DNA of 14,042 nucleotides from an uncultured Bacilli bacterium (GTDB taxonomy: Bacteria; Bacillota_I; Bacilli_A; RF39; UBA660). Shown here one piece after another: positions 5,264-12,733 of this stretch (position 1 is its first letter; each line of letters opens with the position of its first letter). The notes beneath the pieces were generated by a model that was given only the letters and a program-made list of their open reading frames with translations, was not told the origin of the DNA and did no database searches. The translations under genes and the position numbers were made by a program. The stretch spans positions 1 to 14,042 of the forward strand of contig CANRJL010000015.1 of assembly GCA_947630935.1 (NCBI GenBank), read 5' to 3'.

Positions 5264-7132
5264 TTATTTTATTTTTTGACGTAAGGTATTTAAAATTTCA
5301 ACCATTGCCCATGTATCTTGCGCACAATAAACTTTTAAGGCTTCTTGTTTTATTTTTCTTTCTTCAGCACTCATTTTATCATAATTAGCATATTCAATTA
5401 TAGCTTCAGTACCATTTTTAACTTCTAAATCTTGATAAGATAAATTAGAAAAAACAGGCAAAGTTTTTTTAATAGAATAAGAGCCACTTAAATCTTCATG
5501 ATAATAATTTATAGTAGTACAATCTTTTTCATTAAAGCCTAATTTTTTATAAAGGTCATGATTATTATTTAAAAGCCACAATAAATCAAAACCTCTTTCT
5601 GCTATTTTTAATAAGTCTTTTTGATATTCAGGAAAGATTTTAGCTAATTCTTTAATTCGCCCTTTTTCAAAACTTACATTTTGTGCAAATAAAGTACCAT
5701 GATTGCTATCAATATATTTTAAAAGAGTTTTTAAAAGATTTAATCTCTCATCTAAAGATGTTTCAGCTAAAAAAACGACATTATCTTGATATTTATCACA
5801 TATTCCAGGAGCTTTTTCAATATGAAGACTAAATTCAAAAGGACTTTGAATATAAGGCCATTCTCCTTTAAATCTTGGGACTGGGCAAGGAAATGTTTCA
5901 AAATCTAAATGATAAATAGGATATTCAATTTTAGATAAAGCTTTACTTATTTTTGCTTTATTAATGTATTCTGTATGAGTTAAAAGGCAATTTCTTTGAA
6001 TTAAATGGTTAGGATTTTTTAACCAAGTTTGAGGAATATCTAACATAGTTAAGTAATTTTGATTAATTAATTCTAGTCCTTTAATTTTAGTGCCATCTTC
6101 TTTTACAAAACCAAAACCACTATTTAAATAAGCTAAAGAAGAATTTTTAGAAGGTATTTTTTTACCACAAATTTCTTTAAAATATTTACATATTGTTTGT
6201 TTTTTAAAACCACAATAAGCTCCTAAAGGACATTCTTTAAAACTAGGGTTTTGAATATTTTCTTTAATTTTTTGGGCATCTTGTTTTACTATTGGTAAAA
6301 GTTCAAAAGTAATTTCATCAGCATTAAAAAAAGTAATTAATTCATTGTTTTTTAAATCAGGAAGATATTTTGGTTGACCATTCTCATAAGTACCATCAAA
6401 AATATAATTTTCGTTTAAAACCCCAAGATAATAATGAATATTTGCTAATTCTTGTTCTTTATTTGTTTCTTTATACTCTTGTTCAATAATAAATCTTTGT
6501 ACAGCTAAATCATAAAAATAACGTCCTATTTCATAACGATTTAATAATTTTTCTTTTTGTTTTAAATAAGCATTAAACGGCATTTCTTTTAATAAATCAT
6601 AATCTTTTATTTGATCTTTTAAATAATATATATTATTTATTTTTTGCCAAATTGAATATTTTGCTTTTTTAGGATAGCCAGCTTGTAATTTAGTATATTT
6701 TCTAGAAGTAGTTGCTTTAACTTCAATAATATTGATGTTGCCAGATGATTCATTATAAATATCTACATAACAAATATATTTTAGAAATTCATCATGAAAA
6801 TCAAAAGATTCTTGTTCTTTAGTATTAAGAGCATATTTACTGTGACCTTTAAAAGTCTTTTCAGATATTTTACCAGCTTCTAATTCAACAATTTTATAAT
6901 AATCTAACATTGCTTGTAATTGTTTATTTACAACATCTATTTTACTAGTAATAACATCATTATTTACTTCAAACATGGAATCAGATAATTCTTCTATTTT
7001 GGCCTTTAATTCTTCTTTTTGATATTCTTCATAACTTACATCAGCATTTAATTTATCTTTTTCAATTTTTTCTAAAGCTAGATATCGGGGACATCTAGAA
7101 TATTCTAAAAATTTAGTTTTAGTAATAGCCAT
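5264..7132 (-). CDS. DUF2779 protein: RecB/Cas4-like nuclease fused to a DEDD exonuclease domain
   Basis: A 622-residue soluble protein matching the DUF2779 family. Residues 1 to about 325 look like a PD-(D/E)XK nuclease of the RecB/Cas4 type: His97 in GHSKYAL, Asp124 in YVDIY and the Glu137-Val-Lys139 core of IIEVKATT. A Cys14 in SRCPRYLAL and a C-terminal cluster Cys301, Cys307, Cys315 (Cys322 nearby) are arranged like the 4Fe-4S ligands of Cas4/AddB. Residues about 405-620 carry an RNase H-like 3'-5' exonuclease pattern: Asp410/Glu412 in YHLDFET, Asn485-Val-Ser-Phe-Glu489, and Tyr602-x3-Asp606 as in DEDDy enzymes. The start overlaps the upstream gene's stop as TAATG with no ribosome site of its own, so it should be made by termination-reinitiation. 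Substrate and pathway are unknown; both nuclease assignments are from motifs. Confidence 0.82.
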   Translation of the reverse strand: MAITKTKFLEYSRCPRYLALEKIEKDKLNADVSYEEYQKEELKAKIEELSDSMFEVNNDVITSKIDVVNKQLQAMLDYYKIVELEAGKISEKTFKGHSKYALNTKEQESFDFHDEFLKYICYVDIYNESSGNINIIEVKATTSRKYTKLQAGYPKKAKYSIWQKINNIYYLKDQIKDYDLLKEMPFNAYLKQKEKLLNRYEIGRYFYDLAVQRFIIEQEYKETNKEQELANIHYYLGVLNENYIFDGTYENGQPKYLPDLKNNELITFFNADEITFELLPIVKQDAQKIKENIQNPSFKECPLGAYCGFKKQTICKYFKEICGKKIPSKNSSLAYLNSGFGFVKEDGTKIKGLELINQNYLTMLDIPQTWLKNPNHLIQRNCLLTHTEYINKAKISKALSKIEYPIYHLDFETFPCPVPRFKGEWPYIQSPFEFSLHIEKAPGICDKYQDNVVFLAETSLDERLNLLKTLLKYIDSNHGTLFAQNVSFEKGRIKELAKIFPEYQKDLLKIAERGFDLLWLLNNNHDLYKKLGFNEKDCTTINYYHEDLSGSYSIKKTLPVFSNLSYQDLEVKNGTEAIIEYANYDKMSAEERKIKQEALKVYCAQDTWAMVEILNTLRQKIK

Positions 7133-7476
7133 TATTCAACAATTTCAACTATATATTTTTTATTATCATTATTGTAAGTTATTTTAATTTTTGTTTCATG
7201 ATAGTCAAAATCTTCTGTTTGAATTAAATAGCCTTCTTCAATTAAATCTTTACCAAAAATAAAGTTTTCTTTATCTTTATTTAATGTATCTTCATGAGCT
7301 TTAGCATAAGTTTCAGCAGCTAATTTAATTGTATTGTTATCTTCCCTAGTTACTACTGATTCATCAGCAATATTTTGATAAGCATAACTTACTCGAGTAA
7401 TTGCAACACCAAAAGCCAACGCTAATATAGCACATAATATAATTACTTCTTTAAGAGCATATCCTCGTTTATTCAT
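7132..7476 (-). CDS. Prepilin-like (type IV pilin/pseudopilin-type) small membrane protein
   Basis: A 114-residue protein with a class III signal: basic leader MNKRG, predicted cleavage before Tyr6, Glu10 at the +5 position, then a hydrophobic helix to about residue 25 (VIILCAILALAFGVA). This is the type IV pilin/pseudopilin pattern, cleaved by a prepilin peptidase. The rest is a short soluble domain: helix 26-70, then strands (TKIKITYNND, KYIVEIVE). I chose ATG 7476 because AGGTGA stands just upstream; the GTG at 7485 lies within that site. No other pilus genes (ATPase, platform protein, peptidase) are in the window. It is first in a two-gene unit with the DUF2779 nuclease, which it overlaps by one base. 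It could be a minor pilin or competence-type pseudopilin; specific function unknown. Confidence 0.72.
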   Translation of the reverse strand: MNKRGYALKEVIILCAILALAFGVAITRVSYAYQNIADESVVTREDNNTIKLAAETYAKAHEDTLNKDKENFIFGKDLIEEGYLIQTEDFDYHETKIKITYNNDNKKYIVEIVE

Positions 7477-7497
7477 AACATTCACCTACTTTAGATA

Positions 7498-7506
7498 ATT
7501 GTAACA
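7498..7506 (-). promoter_or_regulatory. Extended -10 promoter of the pilin-like/DUF2779 unit
   Basis: TGTTACAAT on the minus strand has a -10 hexamer at 7498-7503 with the extended TG, and stands 21 bases before the ATG. No convincing -35 is seen. Confidence 0.45.
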
Positions 7507-7552
7507 TAATTTTGCTTTTTAGGATATTTTTTCTAACATATTTCGATATTTT

Positions 7553-7578
7553 CAAATAAAAAAAAGCAATTTTATTTG
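7553..7578 (-). terminator. Weak AT-only hairpin at the end of greA
   Basis: A perfect nine-base inverted repeat, CAAATAAAA against TTTTATTTG, with an eight-base loop containing part of a T-run overlaps the greA stop codon. It has no GC-rich stem and no T-tract after it, so terminator function is only a possibility. Confidence 0.25.
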
Positions 7579-8039
7579 ACATCTTTTAAAATTGCTTCAT
7601 AAGAACCATTGGGACTTAAAACAGTAATTTTGTCACCTTTTTTATGACCAACTACTGCTTTGCCAATTGGACTTTCATTAGATATTTTATTTTCTAAAGG
7701 ATCGGCTTCCATTGAACCTACTAATTCATATTCTTCATTCTCGCCGTCATCATATTCAATTATAATTGTTGAACCGACTCCTGCTACTCCTTTTTTATTT
7801 CCTTCAGCAATAGTACTATGTTCTAATTTAAATTCAAGTTCTTTGATTCTAGCTTCTACTTGAGCTTGTTCATTACGCGCAGCATCATAATCGGAATTTT
7901 CAGATAAATCACCTTGGGCACGAGCATCTTTTAAATCTTTAATTACACGTGGTCTTACAACATTTTTTAATTCTTGAAGTTCTGTTTCTAATTCTAAATA
8001 GCCCTTAGGTGTTAAGATAATATTTTCTTCATTTTGCAT
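7572..8039 (-). CDS. greA: Transcription elongation factor GreA
   Basis: A 155-residue GreA, which enters the RNA polymerase secondary channel and triggers cleavage of backtracked RNA. Seen: the N-terminal antiparallel coiled coil (about 12-76) with the acidic tip GDLSEN (Asp44 and Glu47, equivalent to Asp41/Glu44 of E. coli), then the FKBP-like C-terminal domain with SPIGKAVVGHKKGD. The length is normal. The ribosome site is modest (AAAGAGAG). It follows the trhP2 gene, where B. subtilis has udk in between, and it has its own promoter inside the end of trhP2, so it can be expressed independently of the long operon. Confidence 0.97.
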   Translation of the reverse strand: MQNEENIILTPKGYLELETELQELKNVVRPRVIKDLKDARAQGDLSENSDYDAARNEQAQVEARIKELEFKLEHSTIAEGNKKGVAGVGSTIIIEYDDGENEEYELVGSMEADPLENKISNESPIGKAVVGHKKGDKITVLSPNGSYEAILKDVK

Positions 8040-8077
8040 TTATATTCGCTCTCTTTCTTCATTTTTCATACCTGCTA

Positions 8078-8106
8078 ATATTACAATAAAAAAGCCTATT
8101 TGTCAA
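8078..8106 (-). promoter_or_regulatory. Promoter of greA
   Basis: A fully consensus -35 TTGACA (8101-8106), a 17-base spacer and -10 TAATAT (8078-8083, four of six). The -35 overlaps the last codons of the upstream U32 gene. Confidence 0.65.
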
Positions 8107-9280
8107 TTACTTTTAAACGCATCATAGCATAAGGTTTTAAAGGGTTTAAAACCTTTAATTTTAAGTGCATACGAGGATGATTGGCAATTTCTAATTCTTG
8201 ACCTGTTTCATCATATATTTTATTAATAGTATAAGTAAATGTTGCCATTTCAGGGCCAAAAAATTCAACAACATCACCTTTTTTGAAAAAATTACGTTCT
8301 TCAATTAATGCTATTTTATTTTCAGCATCATATTCTAAAACTAAACCTAAGAAATCTTGATTAGATATTTCTTGTCTACCTATAAAATATTGGTCTTCTT
8401 TAGTTGGAAGATTTTTAAAAAACTGGGGAGCTGATTCACGATTAGCACATCTATTTAATATTTTTAAATAATACAAAGCTTCTTCTTTAGTTAAAGTATT
8501 TTGAAGAATTTTATCAATCATTTTTCGGTAACATAAGATTACGGTCGCTATATAATAAATACCACGCATACGCCCTTCTACTTTGAAAGAATTAACTCCT
8601 AAATCAATTAATTCTTTTAAATGAAAAATTAAATTTAAATCTTTACTTGACATACTAAAAGCATTAGCAAAAGCAGTATCAAAAGTCCAACGACATACTT
8701 GAGCGCAATAACCACGATTAGCATCTCGATTGGTTAAAATATTAGACATTATACAACGCCCAGACATACTGGTACACATTGCACCATGAATAAAACACTC
8801 TAGTTCTAATTTAGTCTTTTTTTTGATTTTTACTATGTCTTCTTTATTAGCTTCTCTAGCTAAAACAATTCTTTTAACACCATATTCTTTATAAAACTGT
8901 GCCGAATATTCATTTAATACACTAGCTTGGGTAGATAGATGGACTATAAGAGGAATATGTTCTTTTTTGATTAAATCTATAATATAAATATCACTAGCAA
9001 TAATAGCATCTACTTTTAGCTTACTTAATGATAATAAGTATTCTTTTAAATCTTTTAAATCTTCATTATGTAAGATAATATTTACTGTAACATAGATTTT
9101 TTTACCTAAATTATGGGCATATTCAACAGCTTGAGCAAGGGTTTTCATATCAAAATTTTTAGCATTAGCTCTTAAACTATATTTTTCACCGCCTACATAA
9201 ACGGCATCTGCTCCATATAAAAAAGCAATTTGCATTTTTTCGAAATCGCCAGCTGGAGCTAATAACTCAACTTTTTTCAT
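8096..9280 (-). CDS. Peptidase U32-family tRNA hydroxylation protein, TrhP2/YrrO-like
   Basis: A 394-residue member of the U32 family, which despite its name includes TrhP, needed for 5-hydroxylation of U34 in tRNAs. Seen: ELLAPAGD at the N-terminus, the U32 signature ECFIHGAMC, and a run of cysteines Cys169, Cys176, Cys192 and Cys196 suited to an iron-sulphur cluster, then SMSSKDL and FKVEGRMR (about 231-239), and a C-terminal barrel-like domain from about 300. The order after trmR and a smaller U32 gene matches B. subtilis yrrM-yrrN-yrrO, whose products make 5-methoxyuridine at U34. Its ATG follows the previous stop by two bases, with AAGGA overlapping the end of that gene. Stop is TAG. The udk gene that usually follows is absent. 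Confidence 0.92.
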   Translation of the reverse strand: MKKVELLAPAGDFEKMQIAFLYGADAVYVGGEKYSLRANAKNFDMKTLAQAVEYAHNLGKKIYVTVNIILHNEDLKDLKEYLLSLSKLKVDAIIASDIYIIDLIKKEHIPLIVHLSTQASVLNEYSAQFYKEYGVKRIVLAREANKEDIVKIKKKTKLELECFIHGAMCTSMSGRCIMSNILTNRDANRGYCAQVCRWTFDTAFANAFSMSSKDLNLIFHLKELIDLGVNSFKVEGRMRGIYYIATVILCYRKMIDKILQNTLTKEEALYYLKILNRCANRESAPQFFKNLPTKEDQYFIGRQEISNQDFLGLVLEYDAENKIALIEERNFFKKGDVVEFFGPEMATFTYTINKIYDETGQELEIANHPRMHLKLKVLNPLKPYAMMRLKVIDK

Positions 9281-9282
9281 AA

Positions 9283-10071
9283 TTAATTCTCATCCTTTTT
9301 TAATTTTTTAATTGTTTTTTGATATAAAAAACCTTTAGTATTGTTATTTAATTCATCTTTTTGAAAGCTTTCAATAATCTTAGAAGCATCTTGATTAATT
9401 AAAAAGGGGTTTATTAGAAAACCTAAAACGTTTTCTTCATTTAGTAATTCTTTAGCATAATAAATTTTATCATCATAAAGTACGGTTCCATATTCATTTT
9501 CAACAGCAATAAAAGGCATTTTAGTTATTGTCTCTTTTAAAGGAAGAATTTGTTTTGGCTGATAAGAAAAATGATTGGCATAATTTGTATTCAAATATCT
9601 TCTAGAATACATATATGATAAATGTCCTAAACCATAAACTATTAAAGGCTTAGAAGCTTTTTTCAAAATTTCTTTAGTTTCTTCTAGTGTAATATCTGGA
9701 GAAATTACTACTGAATCAACTTTTTCTAAGTAGGTATTAATAGTATTAATACTACAATTAGCATGTTGAGCATATAAAATTTTGGTTAATTTTCTTTTTT
9801 TAATTAATTCATATACGCCTAAATCTTCAAAGACTATTCCTTCGATATTTTTAGGTAATTTTTTGATAGTTTTAGCTAATAAAGCTATACTTTCAGTATC
9901 TAATAAACGATTAAGATAAAGATAACTATGTTTAGCAGTAATTTCTTTTAACTCATAAGTATCTTGAAAGCCAACACAAAAGTTTTTTAATGGAAAAAGA
10001 AAAGAGACATTTTCTAATTCCTTTTCTTTAATACTTTCAGTAACAATTATAAAAAATTTAGGCAACTTCAT
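9283..10071 (-). CDS. Small U32-family protein, TrhP1/YrrN-like
   Basis: A 262-residue protein in the position of B. subtilis yrrN. The U32-like pattern is weak but visible: a short barrel-like fold, LYAQHANCSINT around 120 and PLIVYGLGHLSYMYSRRYL around 145-165, the region that holds HGAxC and S-x-R-C in active family members. Here those cysteines are missing; only Cys32 and Cys121 are visible and they do not form the cluster pattern. It may be a non-catalytic partner of the larger U32 protein. I prefer ATG 10071; an in-frame GTG at 10083 exists, neither has a clear ribosome site, and both lie inside trmR, so translation is probably coupled. Assignment rests on context plus faint similarity. 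Confidence 0.75.
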   Translation of the reverse strand: MKLPKFFIIVTESIKEKELENVSFLFPLKNFCVGFQDTYELKEITAKHSYLYLNRLLDTESIALLAKTIKKLPKNIEGIVFEDLGVYELIKKRKLTKILYAQHANCSINTINTYLEKVDSVVISPDITLEETKEILKKASKPLIVYGLGHLSYMYSRRYLNTNYANHFSYQPKQILPLKETITKMPFIAVENEYGTVLYDDKIYYAKELLNEENVLGFLINPFLINQDASKIIESFQKDELNNNTKGFLYQKTIKKLKKDEN

Positions 10072-10657
10072 CTTTACGCACACTAATACTTAAACCATCG
10101 CCAACATCGTAAAATTTTGTTGTATATTCTTCATTGTTATTTAAAAACTCAATATAAGCTTCTATCTTTTTTACTAATTGTCTTAGATTTTTACTTTCTA
10201 TTTTATCTGATTTACCAACATAACCATGAAATTTTATATTATCAGTAATAATAGCTCCTTTAGGCGCAAGAAAATATTTATATTTTTCAAAAAATTTCAT
10301 ATTTTGACCTTTGGCAGCATCAATAAAGATTAAATCATACTTACTTTCTTCCGATAAATTTAATTCTAAAGCATCTTGAAAGACGACATTTACTTTTTGT
10401 TCAAAACCACATTTTTTAACATTTTTTAAACATTCTAAGTAATTATTTTCTTCTTTTTCAATCGTTGTAACTTTAACTTCGGGGTTACTTGAGGCCATTA
10501 ATATTGCAGAGTAGCCTATTGCTCCCCCTATTTCTAAGATATTTACAATATTATTAGCTTTAATAAATTTCATAATAAACGCAATAGCATCTTTTTTAAT
10601 TATAGGAACATTATGCTCCATAGCATATTTTTCCATTTCAACAATTAATTCTTTCAT
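10058..10657 (-). CDS. trmR: tRNA 5-hydroxyuridine O-methyltransferase TrmR (YrrM)
   Basis: A 199-residue class I SAM-dependent O-methyltransferase of the catechol-OMT type. Seen: motif I ILEIGGAIGYSA (Glu42 to Ser50), the acidic residue Glu67 for the SAM ribose, metal-binding FIDAAKGQ (Asp113) and ITDNIKFHG (Asp139-Asn140). In B. subtilis TrmR methylates 5-hydroxyuridine at position 34 to 5-methoxyuridine after TrhP/TrhO hydroxylation, which widens wobble reading. Both predicted hydroxylation genes follow directly. The gene begins 15 bases after mltG and its end overlaps the next gene by 14 bases. The length is normal and all visible motifs are intact. Confidence 0.92.
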   Translation of the reverse strand: MKELIVEMEKYAMEHNVPIIKKDAIAFIMKFIKANNIVNILEIGGAIGYSAILMASSNPEVKVTTIEKEENNYLECLKNVKKCGFEQKVNVVFQDALELNLSEESKYDLIFIDAAKGQNMKFFEKYKYFLAPKGAIITDNIKFHGYVGKSDKIESKNLRQLVKKIEAYIEFLNNNEEYTTKFYDVGDGLSISVRKDEVA

Positions 10658-10672
10658 TTTTTTCTCTACTTT

Positions 10673-11737
10673 CTATAAACAGCCTTGGTTTACTAATTCA
10701 GTTGTTTTAGCATAAAATTCACTGGCCGTATTTAAAAATGCTACTTCTCCTGTACAAGTATTAGCAACAAAATAATGATATGTTGTCGGACTTGGTTCTA
10801 AACTAGCAATAATACTAGTTATAGAAGGATTGCATATCGGCCCAATAGGTAGTTTACCATTCATTGAGCCATCAGTCAATCTGGTATTATAAGGATTACG
10901 ATTATTTAAAACATCAATAGTTTCCGAATCTTTGCCCATTTCTTTTCTCGCACCATAAAAAGATGTTACATCACTGCCTAAACTCCAATTTTCATTTAAC
11001 CTTGTATAAAAAACTTGAGCAGCAGTTTTACGGTCATTTTCAGTATTGGCTTCTTTTTCAACAATTGAAGCCATAGTTAATAATTCATGAATTGAATAAG
11101 AATTCATTTGCATTTGTTCTTTATAATCTTGTAATTTTAAAGAAGTATGGTCTAATATCTTTGTTATTACTTCCTCAGGAGTTACATTATTTAAAAACTC
11201 ATAAGTATCAGGGAATAAATAACCTTCTAAAGGATAATATAATTCATTATTTAATATTTGGTCGGTTAAAAACCAATAATTTTCATTAGCTAATAAAGAA
11301 TTTAAAAATGTTTGGTCATTTGCTGTATCTAAAAATTCTTCTTTAGTAAATGATAAATTTTCAGCTAATGTTGTCGCATAATCTGTTAAGCGTTGACCTT
11401 CAACTAAAGTTATAGAAGATGAATTAATCTTAACGTCGCCATTTTGGAATTTTTCTAACATACTAGTTGGTTTCATATCAGCACTTAATTCATAATCACC
11501 TGCTTGAATATTGATTTTATTAAAAAATAAATAAGCATCTAAGACTAATTCACTACGAATTAAACCACTTTTTGCTAAATTTTTAGCAATCATTGTTTTA
11601 CTTGTTCCTGGTTCTATAGTAAAGACTATAGTTTCGTGTTCTTCACTTTTGGGACTCATTCCATAAAAATAAAAAATTAAACTACCCATCAAAATAATTG
11701 TTAAAATAATTAAAATGCTTATTAGTACTTTCTTCAT
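10673..11737 (-). CDS. mltG: Endolytic murein transglycosylase MltG
   Basis: A 354-residue YceG/MltG protein that cleaves nascent glycan strands and sets their length. Seen: one N-terminal membrane anchor (about 4-25), a LysM-like region (about 37-110) beginning FTIEPGTS, and the catalytic domain with ASIVEKEA (Glu227 corresponds to catalytic Glu218 of E. coli), LGSDVTSFYG and LPIGPICNPS near 297-304. The active face is outside the membrane. It starts one base after the DUF1292 stop, with GAGGG five bases before the ATG, and ends in TAG. Its place between DUF1292 and trmR is the same as B. subtilis yrrL. It is evidence for a working peptidoglycan wall in this organism. Confidence 0.95.
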   Translation of the reverse strand: MKKVLISILIILTIILMGSLIFYFYGMSPKSEEHETIVFTIEPGTSKTMIAKNLAKSGLIRSELVLDAYLFFNKINIQAGDYELSADMKPTSMLEKFQNGDVKINSSSITLVEGQRLTDYATTLAENLSFTKEEFLDTANDQTFLNSLLANENYWFLTDQILNNELYYPLEGYLFPDTYEFLNNVTPEEVITKILDHTSLKLQDYKEQMQMNSYSIHELLTMASIVEKEANTENDRKTAAQVFYTRLNENWSLGSDVTSFYGARKEMGKDSETIDVLNNRNPYNTRLTDGSMNGKLPIGPICNPSITSIIASLEPSPTTYHYFVANTCTGEVAFLNTASEFYAKTTELVNQGCL

Positions 11738-11738
11738 T

Positions 11739-12020
11739 TTATCCCTCTTTACTCTTTTCTTCTAATTTATTTAAAATTGATTCAATTGTAAACCACTCTT
11801 CTTCTTTAGTAAGTGGTAGTAATTCTTTTTTTTCTTTTTCTTCAAAATAAATTCCGGCATATACCCTTAAAGAACCTGCTTCGTCTTTAGAATTATCGGT
11901 ATAAACAACATATGTTTTTTCATCATTTTTAGGAGTAAACAAATAAAGAACCTCACATTCTTTAATATTTCCCTTTTCGTCTTTAATTTTTATTATTTGA
12001 TAATTTTCATTATTGTTCAT
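11739..12020 (-). CDS. DUF1292 family protein (YrzB-like)
   Basis: A 93-residue acidic protein of the DUF1292 family, of unknown function. Seen: the beta-strand pattern ECEVLYLFTP and YVVYTDN typical of the family, followed by a Glu/Lys-rich middle (YFEEKEKKEL) and a helix with EEEWFTIESILNKLEE near the end. Its ATG lies 11 bases inside ruvX and its stop is one base before mltG, so it is expressed with them. Constant neighbourhood with ruvX and mltG in Bacillota suggests a linked role, but none is established. Confidence 0.88.
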   Translation of the reverse strand: MNNNENYQIIKIKDEKGNIKECEVLYLFTPKNDEKTYVVYTDNSKDEAGSLRVYAGIYFEEKEKKELLPLTKEEEWFTIESILNKLEEKSKEG

Positions 12021-12438
12021 CTTTTAACTTCTTTCTTAAATATGTATCTAAAATAAGAGCAGATGCTACATTATCAATTACTTTTTTTCTTTTTTGACGG
12101 CTATGATTGGTTTGAATTAAAATTTTTTCTGCTTCTATTGTAGATAATCGTTCATCAATGAAATGAATAGGCATTGAGAAATTATTGGCTAAAAATTCTT
12201 TAAAATCTTCACTTCTTTTGGTAGCAAAGCCTGAAGTATTATCCATATTTTTAGGTAAGCCCACCACAAAATCAGTTATTTGCTTTTCAGAAACTAATCT
12301 TGTAATTTCAGGTAAACATAAAGCAAAGTCCATTTCTTTAAAATGCAAAGTTTTATAAGGCATTGCAATTTGATTAGACTTATCGCTTATTGCTATTCCT
12401 AAACTTTTTGTTCCAACATCAAAACCAAGATATCTCAT
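12010..12438 (-). CDS. ruvX: RuvX/YqgF family RNase H-fold nuclease
   Basis: A 142-residue YqgF-type protein (YrrK of B. subtilis), an RNase H-fold nuclease linked to pre-16S rRNA 5'-end processing and described as a putative Holliday junction resolvase. Seen: LGFDVGTKSLGIAISD with Asp7, VVGLPKNMDNTSG (58-70), FIDERLST with Glu96, and KVIDNVASALIL with Asp122, giving the full acidic triad. The ATG overlaps the ireB stop as ATGA. The length is standard. Confidence 0.96.
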   Translation of the reverse strand: MRYLGFDVGTKSLGIAISDKSNQIAMPYKTLHFKEMDFALCLPEITRLVSEKQITDFVVGLPKNMDNTSGFATKRSEDFKEFLANNFSMPIHFIDERLSTIEAEKILIQTNHSRQKRKKVIDNVASALILDTYLRKKLKDEQ

Positions 12439-12680
12439 TTTAAAACTTCTCTTAATAAGTAAGCTAATATATCTGCTCTTTCAATACTTTGAATTTTACT
12501 ACGAGCATCTTGAAAAGTAGAAATATAACCGGGATCACCACTAATTAAGTAACCAGCTAATTGTTTAATTGGATCATATCCTTTTAAGGATAAACTTTCA
12601 CAAACTTCTTTTAAAGTTAATTTTATATTTGCTCTTTGAAGCATTTCCACATTAAAAAGAGTTGTATTATCCATATTCAT
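12435..12680 (-). CDS. ireB: IreB family regulatory phosphoprotein (DUF965/UPF0297)
   Basis: An 81-residue IreB, in E. faecalis a small negative regulator phosphorylated by the PASTA kinase IreK and linked to cephalosporin tolerance. Seen: LFNVE near the N-terminus, the two-helix pattern with SLSLKGYDPIKQLAGYLISG and DPGYISTFQDAR, the most conserved part of the family, and a C-terminal ERADILAYLLREVLK. Start choice: ATG 12680 (GAGG five bases upstream) or ATG 12674; the GTG at 12686 is part of the ribosome site. Stop is TGA, overlapping ruvX; the ending fits family length, which supports TGA being a real stop here. It is first in the operon, without the alaS gene usually upstream. Confidence 0.94.
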   Translation of the reverse strand: MNMDNTTLFNVEMLQRANIKLTLKEVCESLSLKGYDPIKQLAGYLISGDPGYISTFQDARSKIQSIERADILAYLLREVLK

Positions 12681-12704
12681 CTTCACCTCATCATAACTAG
12701 TTTT

Positions 12705-12733
12705 ATTGTATCAAAAAACCATCTTAATGACAA
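12705..12733 (-). promoter_or_regulatory. Promoter of the ireB-trhP2 operon
   Basis: The -35 TTGTCA (12728-12733, five of six), a 17-base spacer and -10 TACAAT (12705-12710) with extended TGA. The -35 lies in the loop and stem of the upstream terminator hairpin and the spacer contains its T-run, so promoter and terminator occupy the same DNA. Confidence 0.7.
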
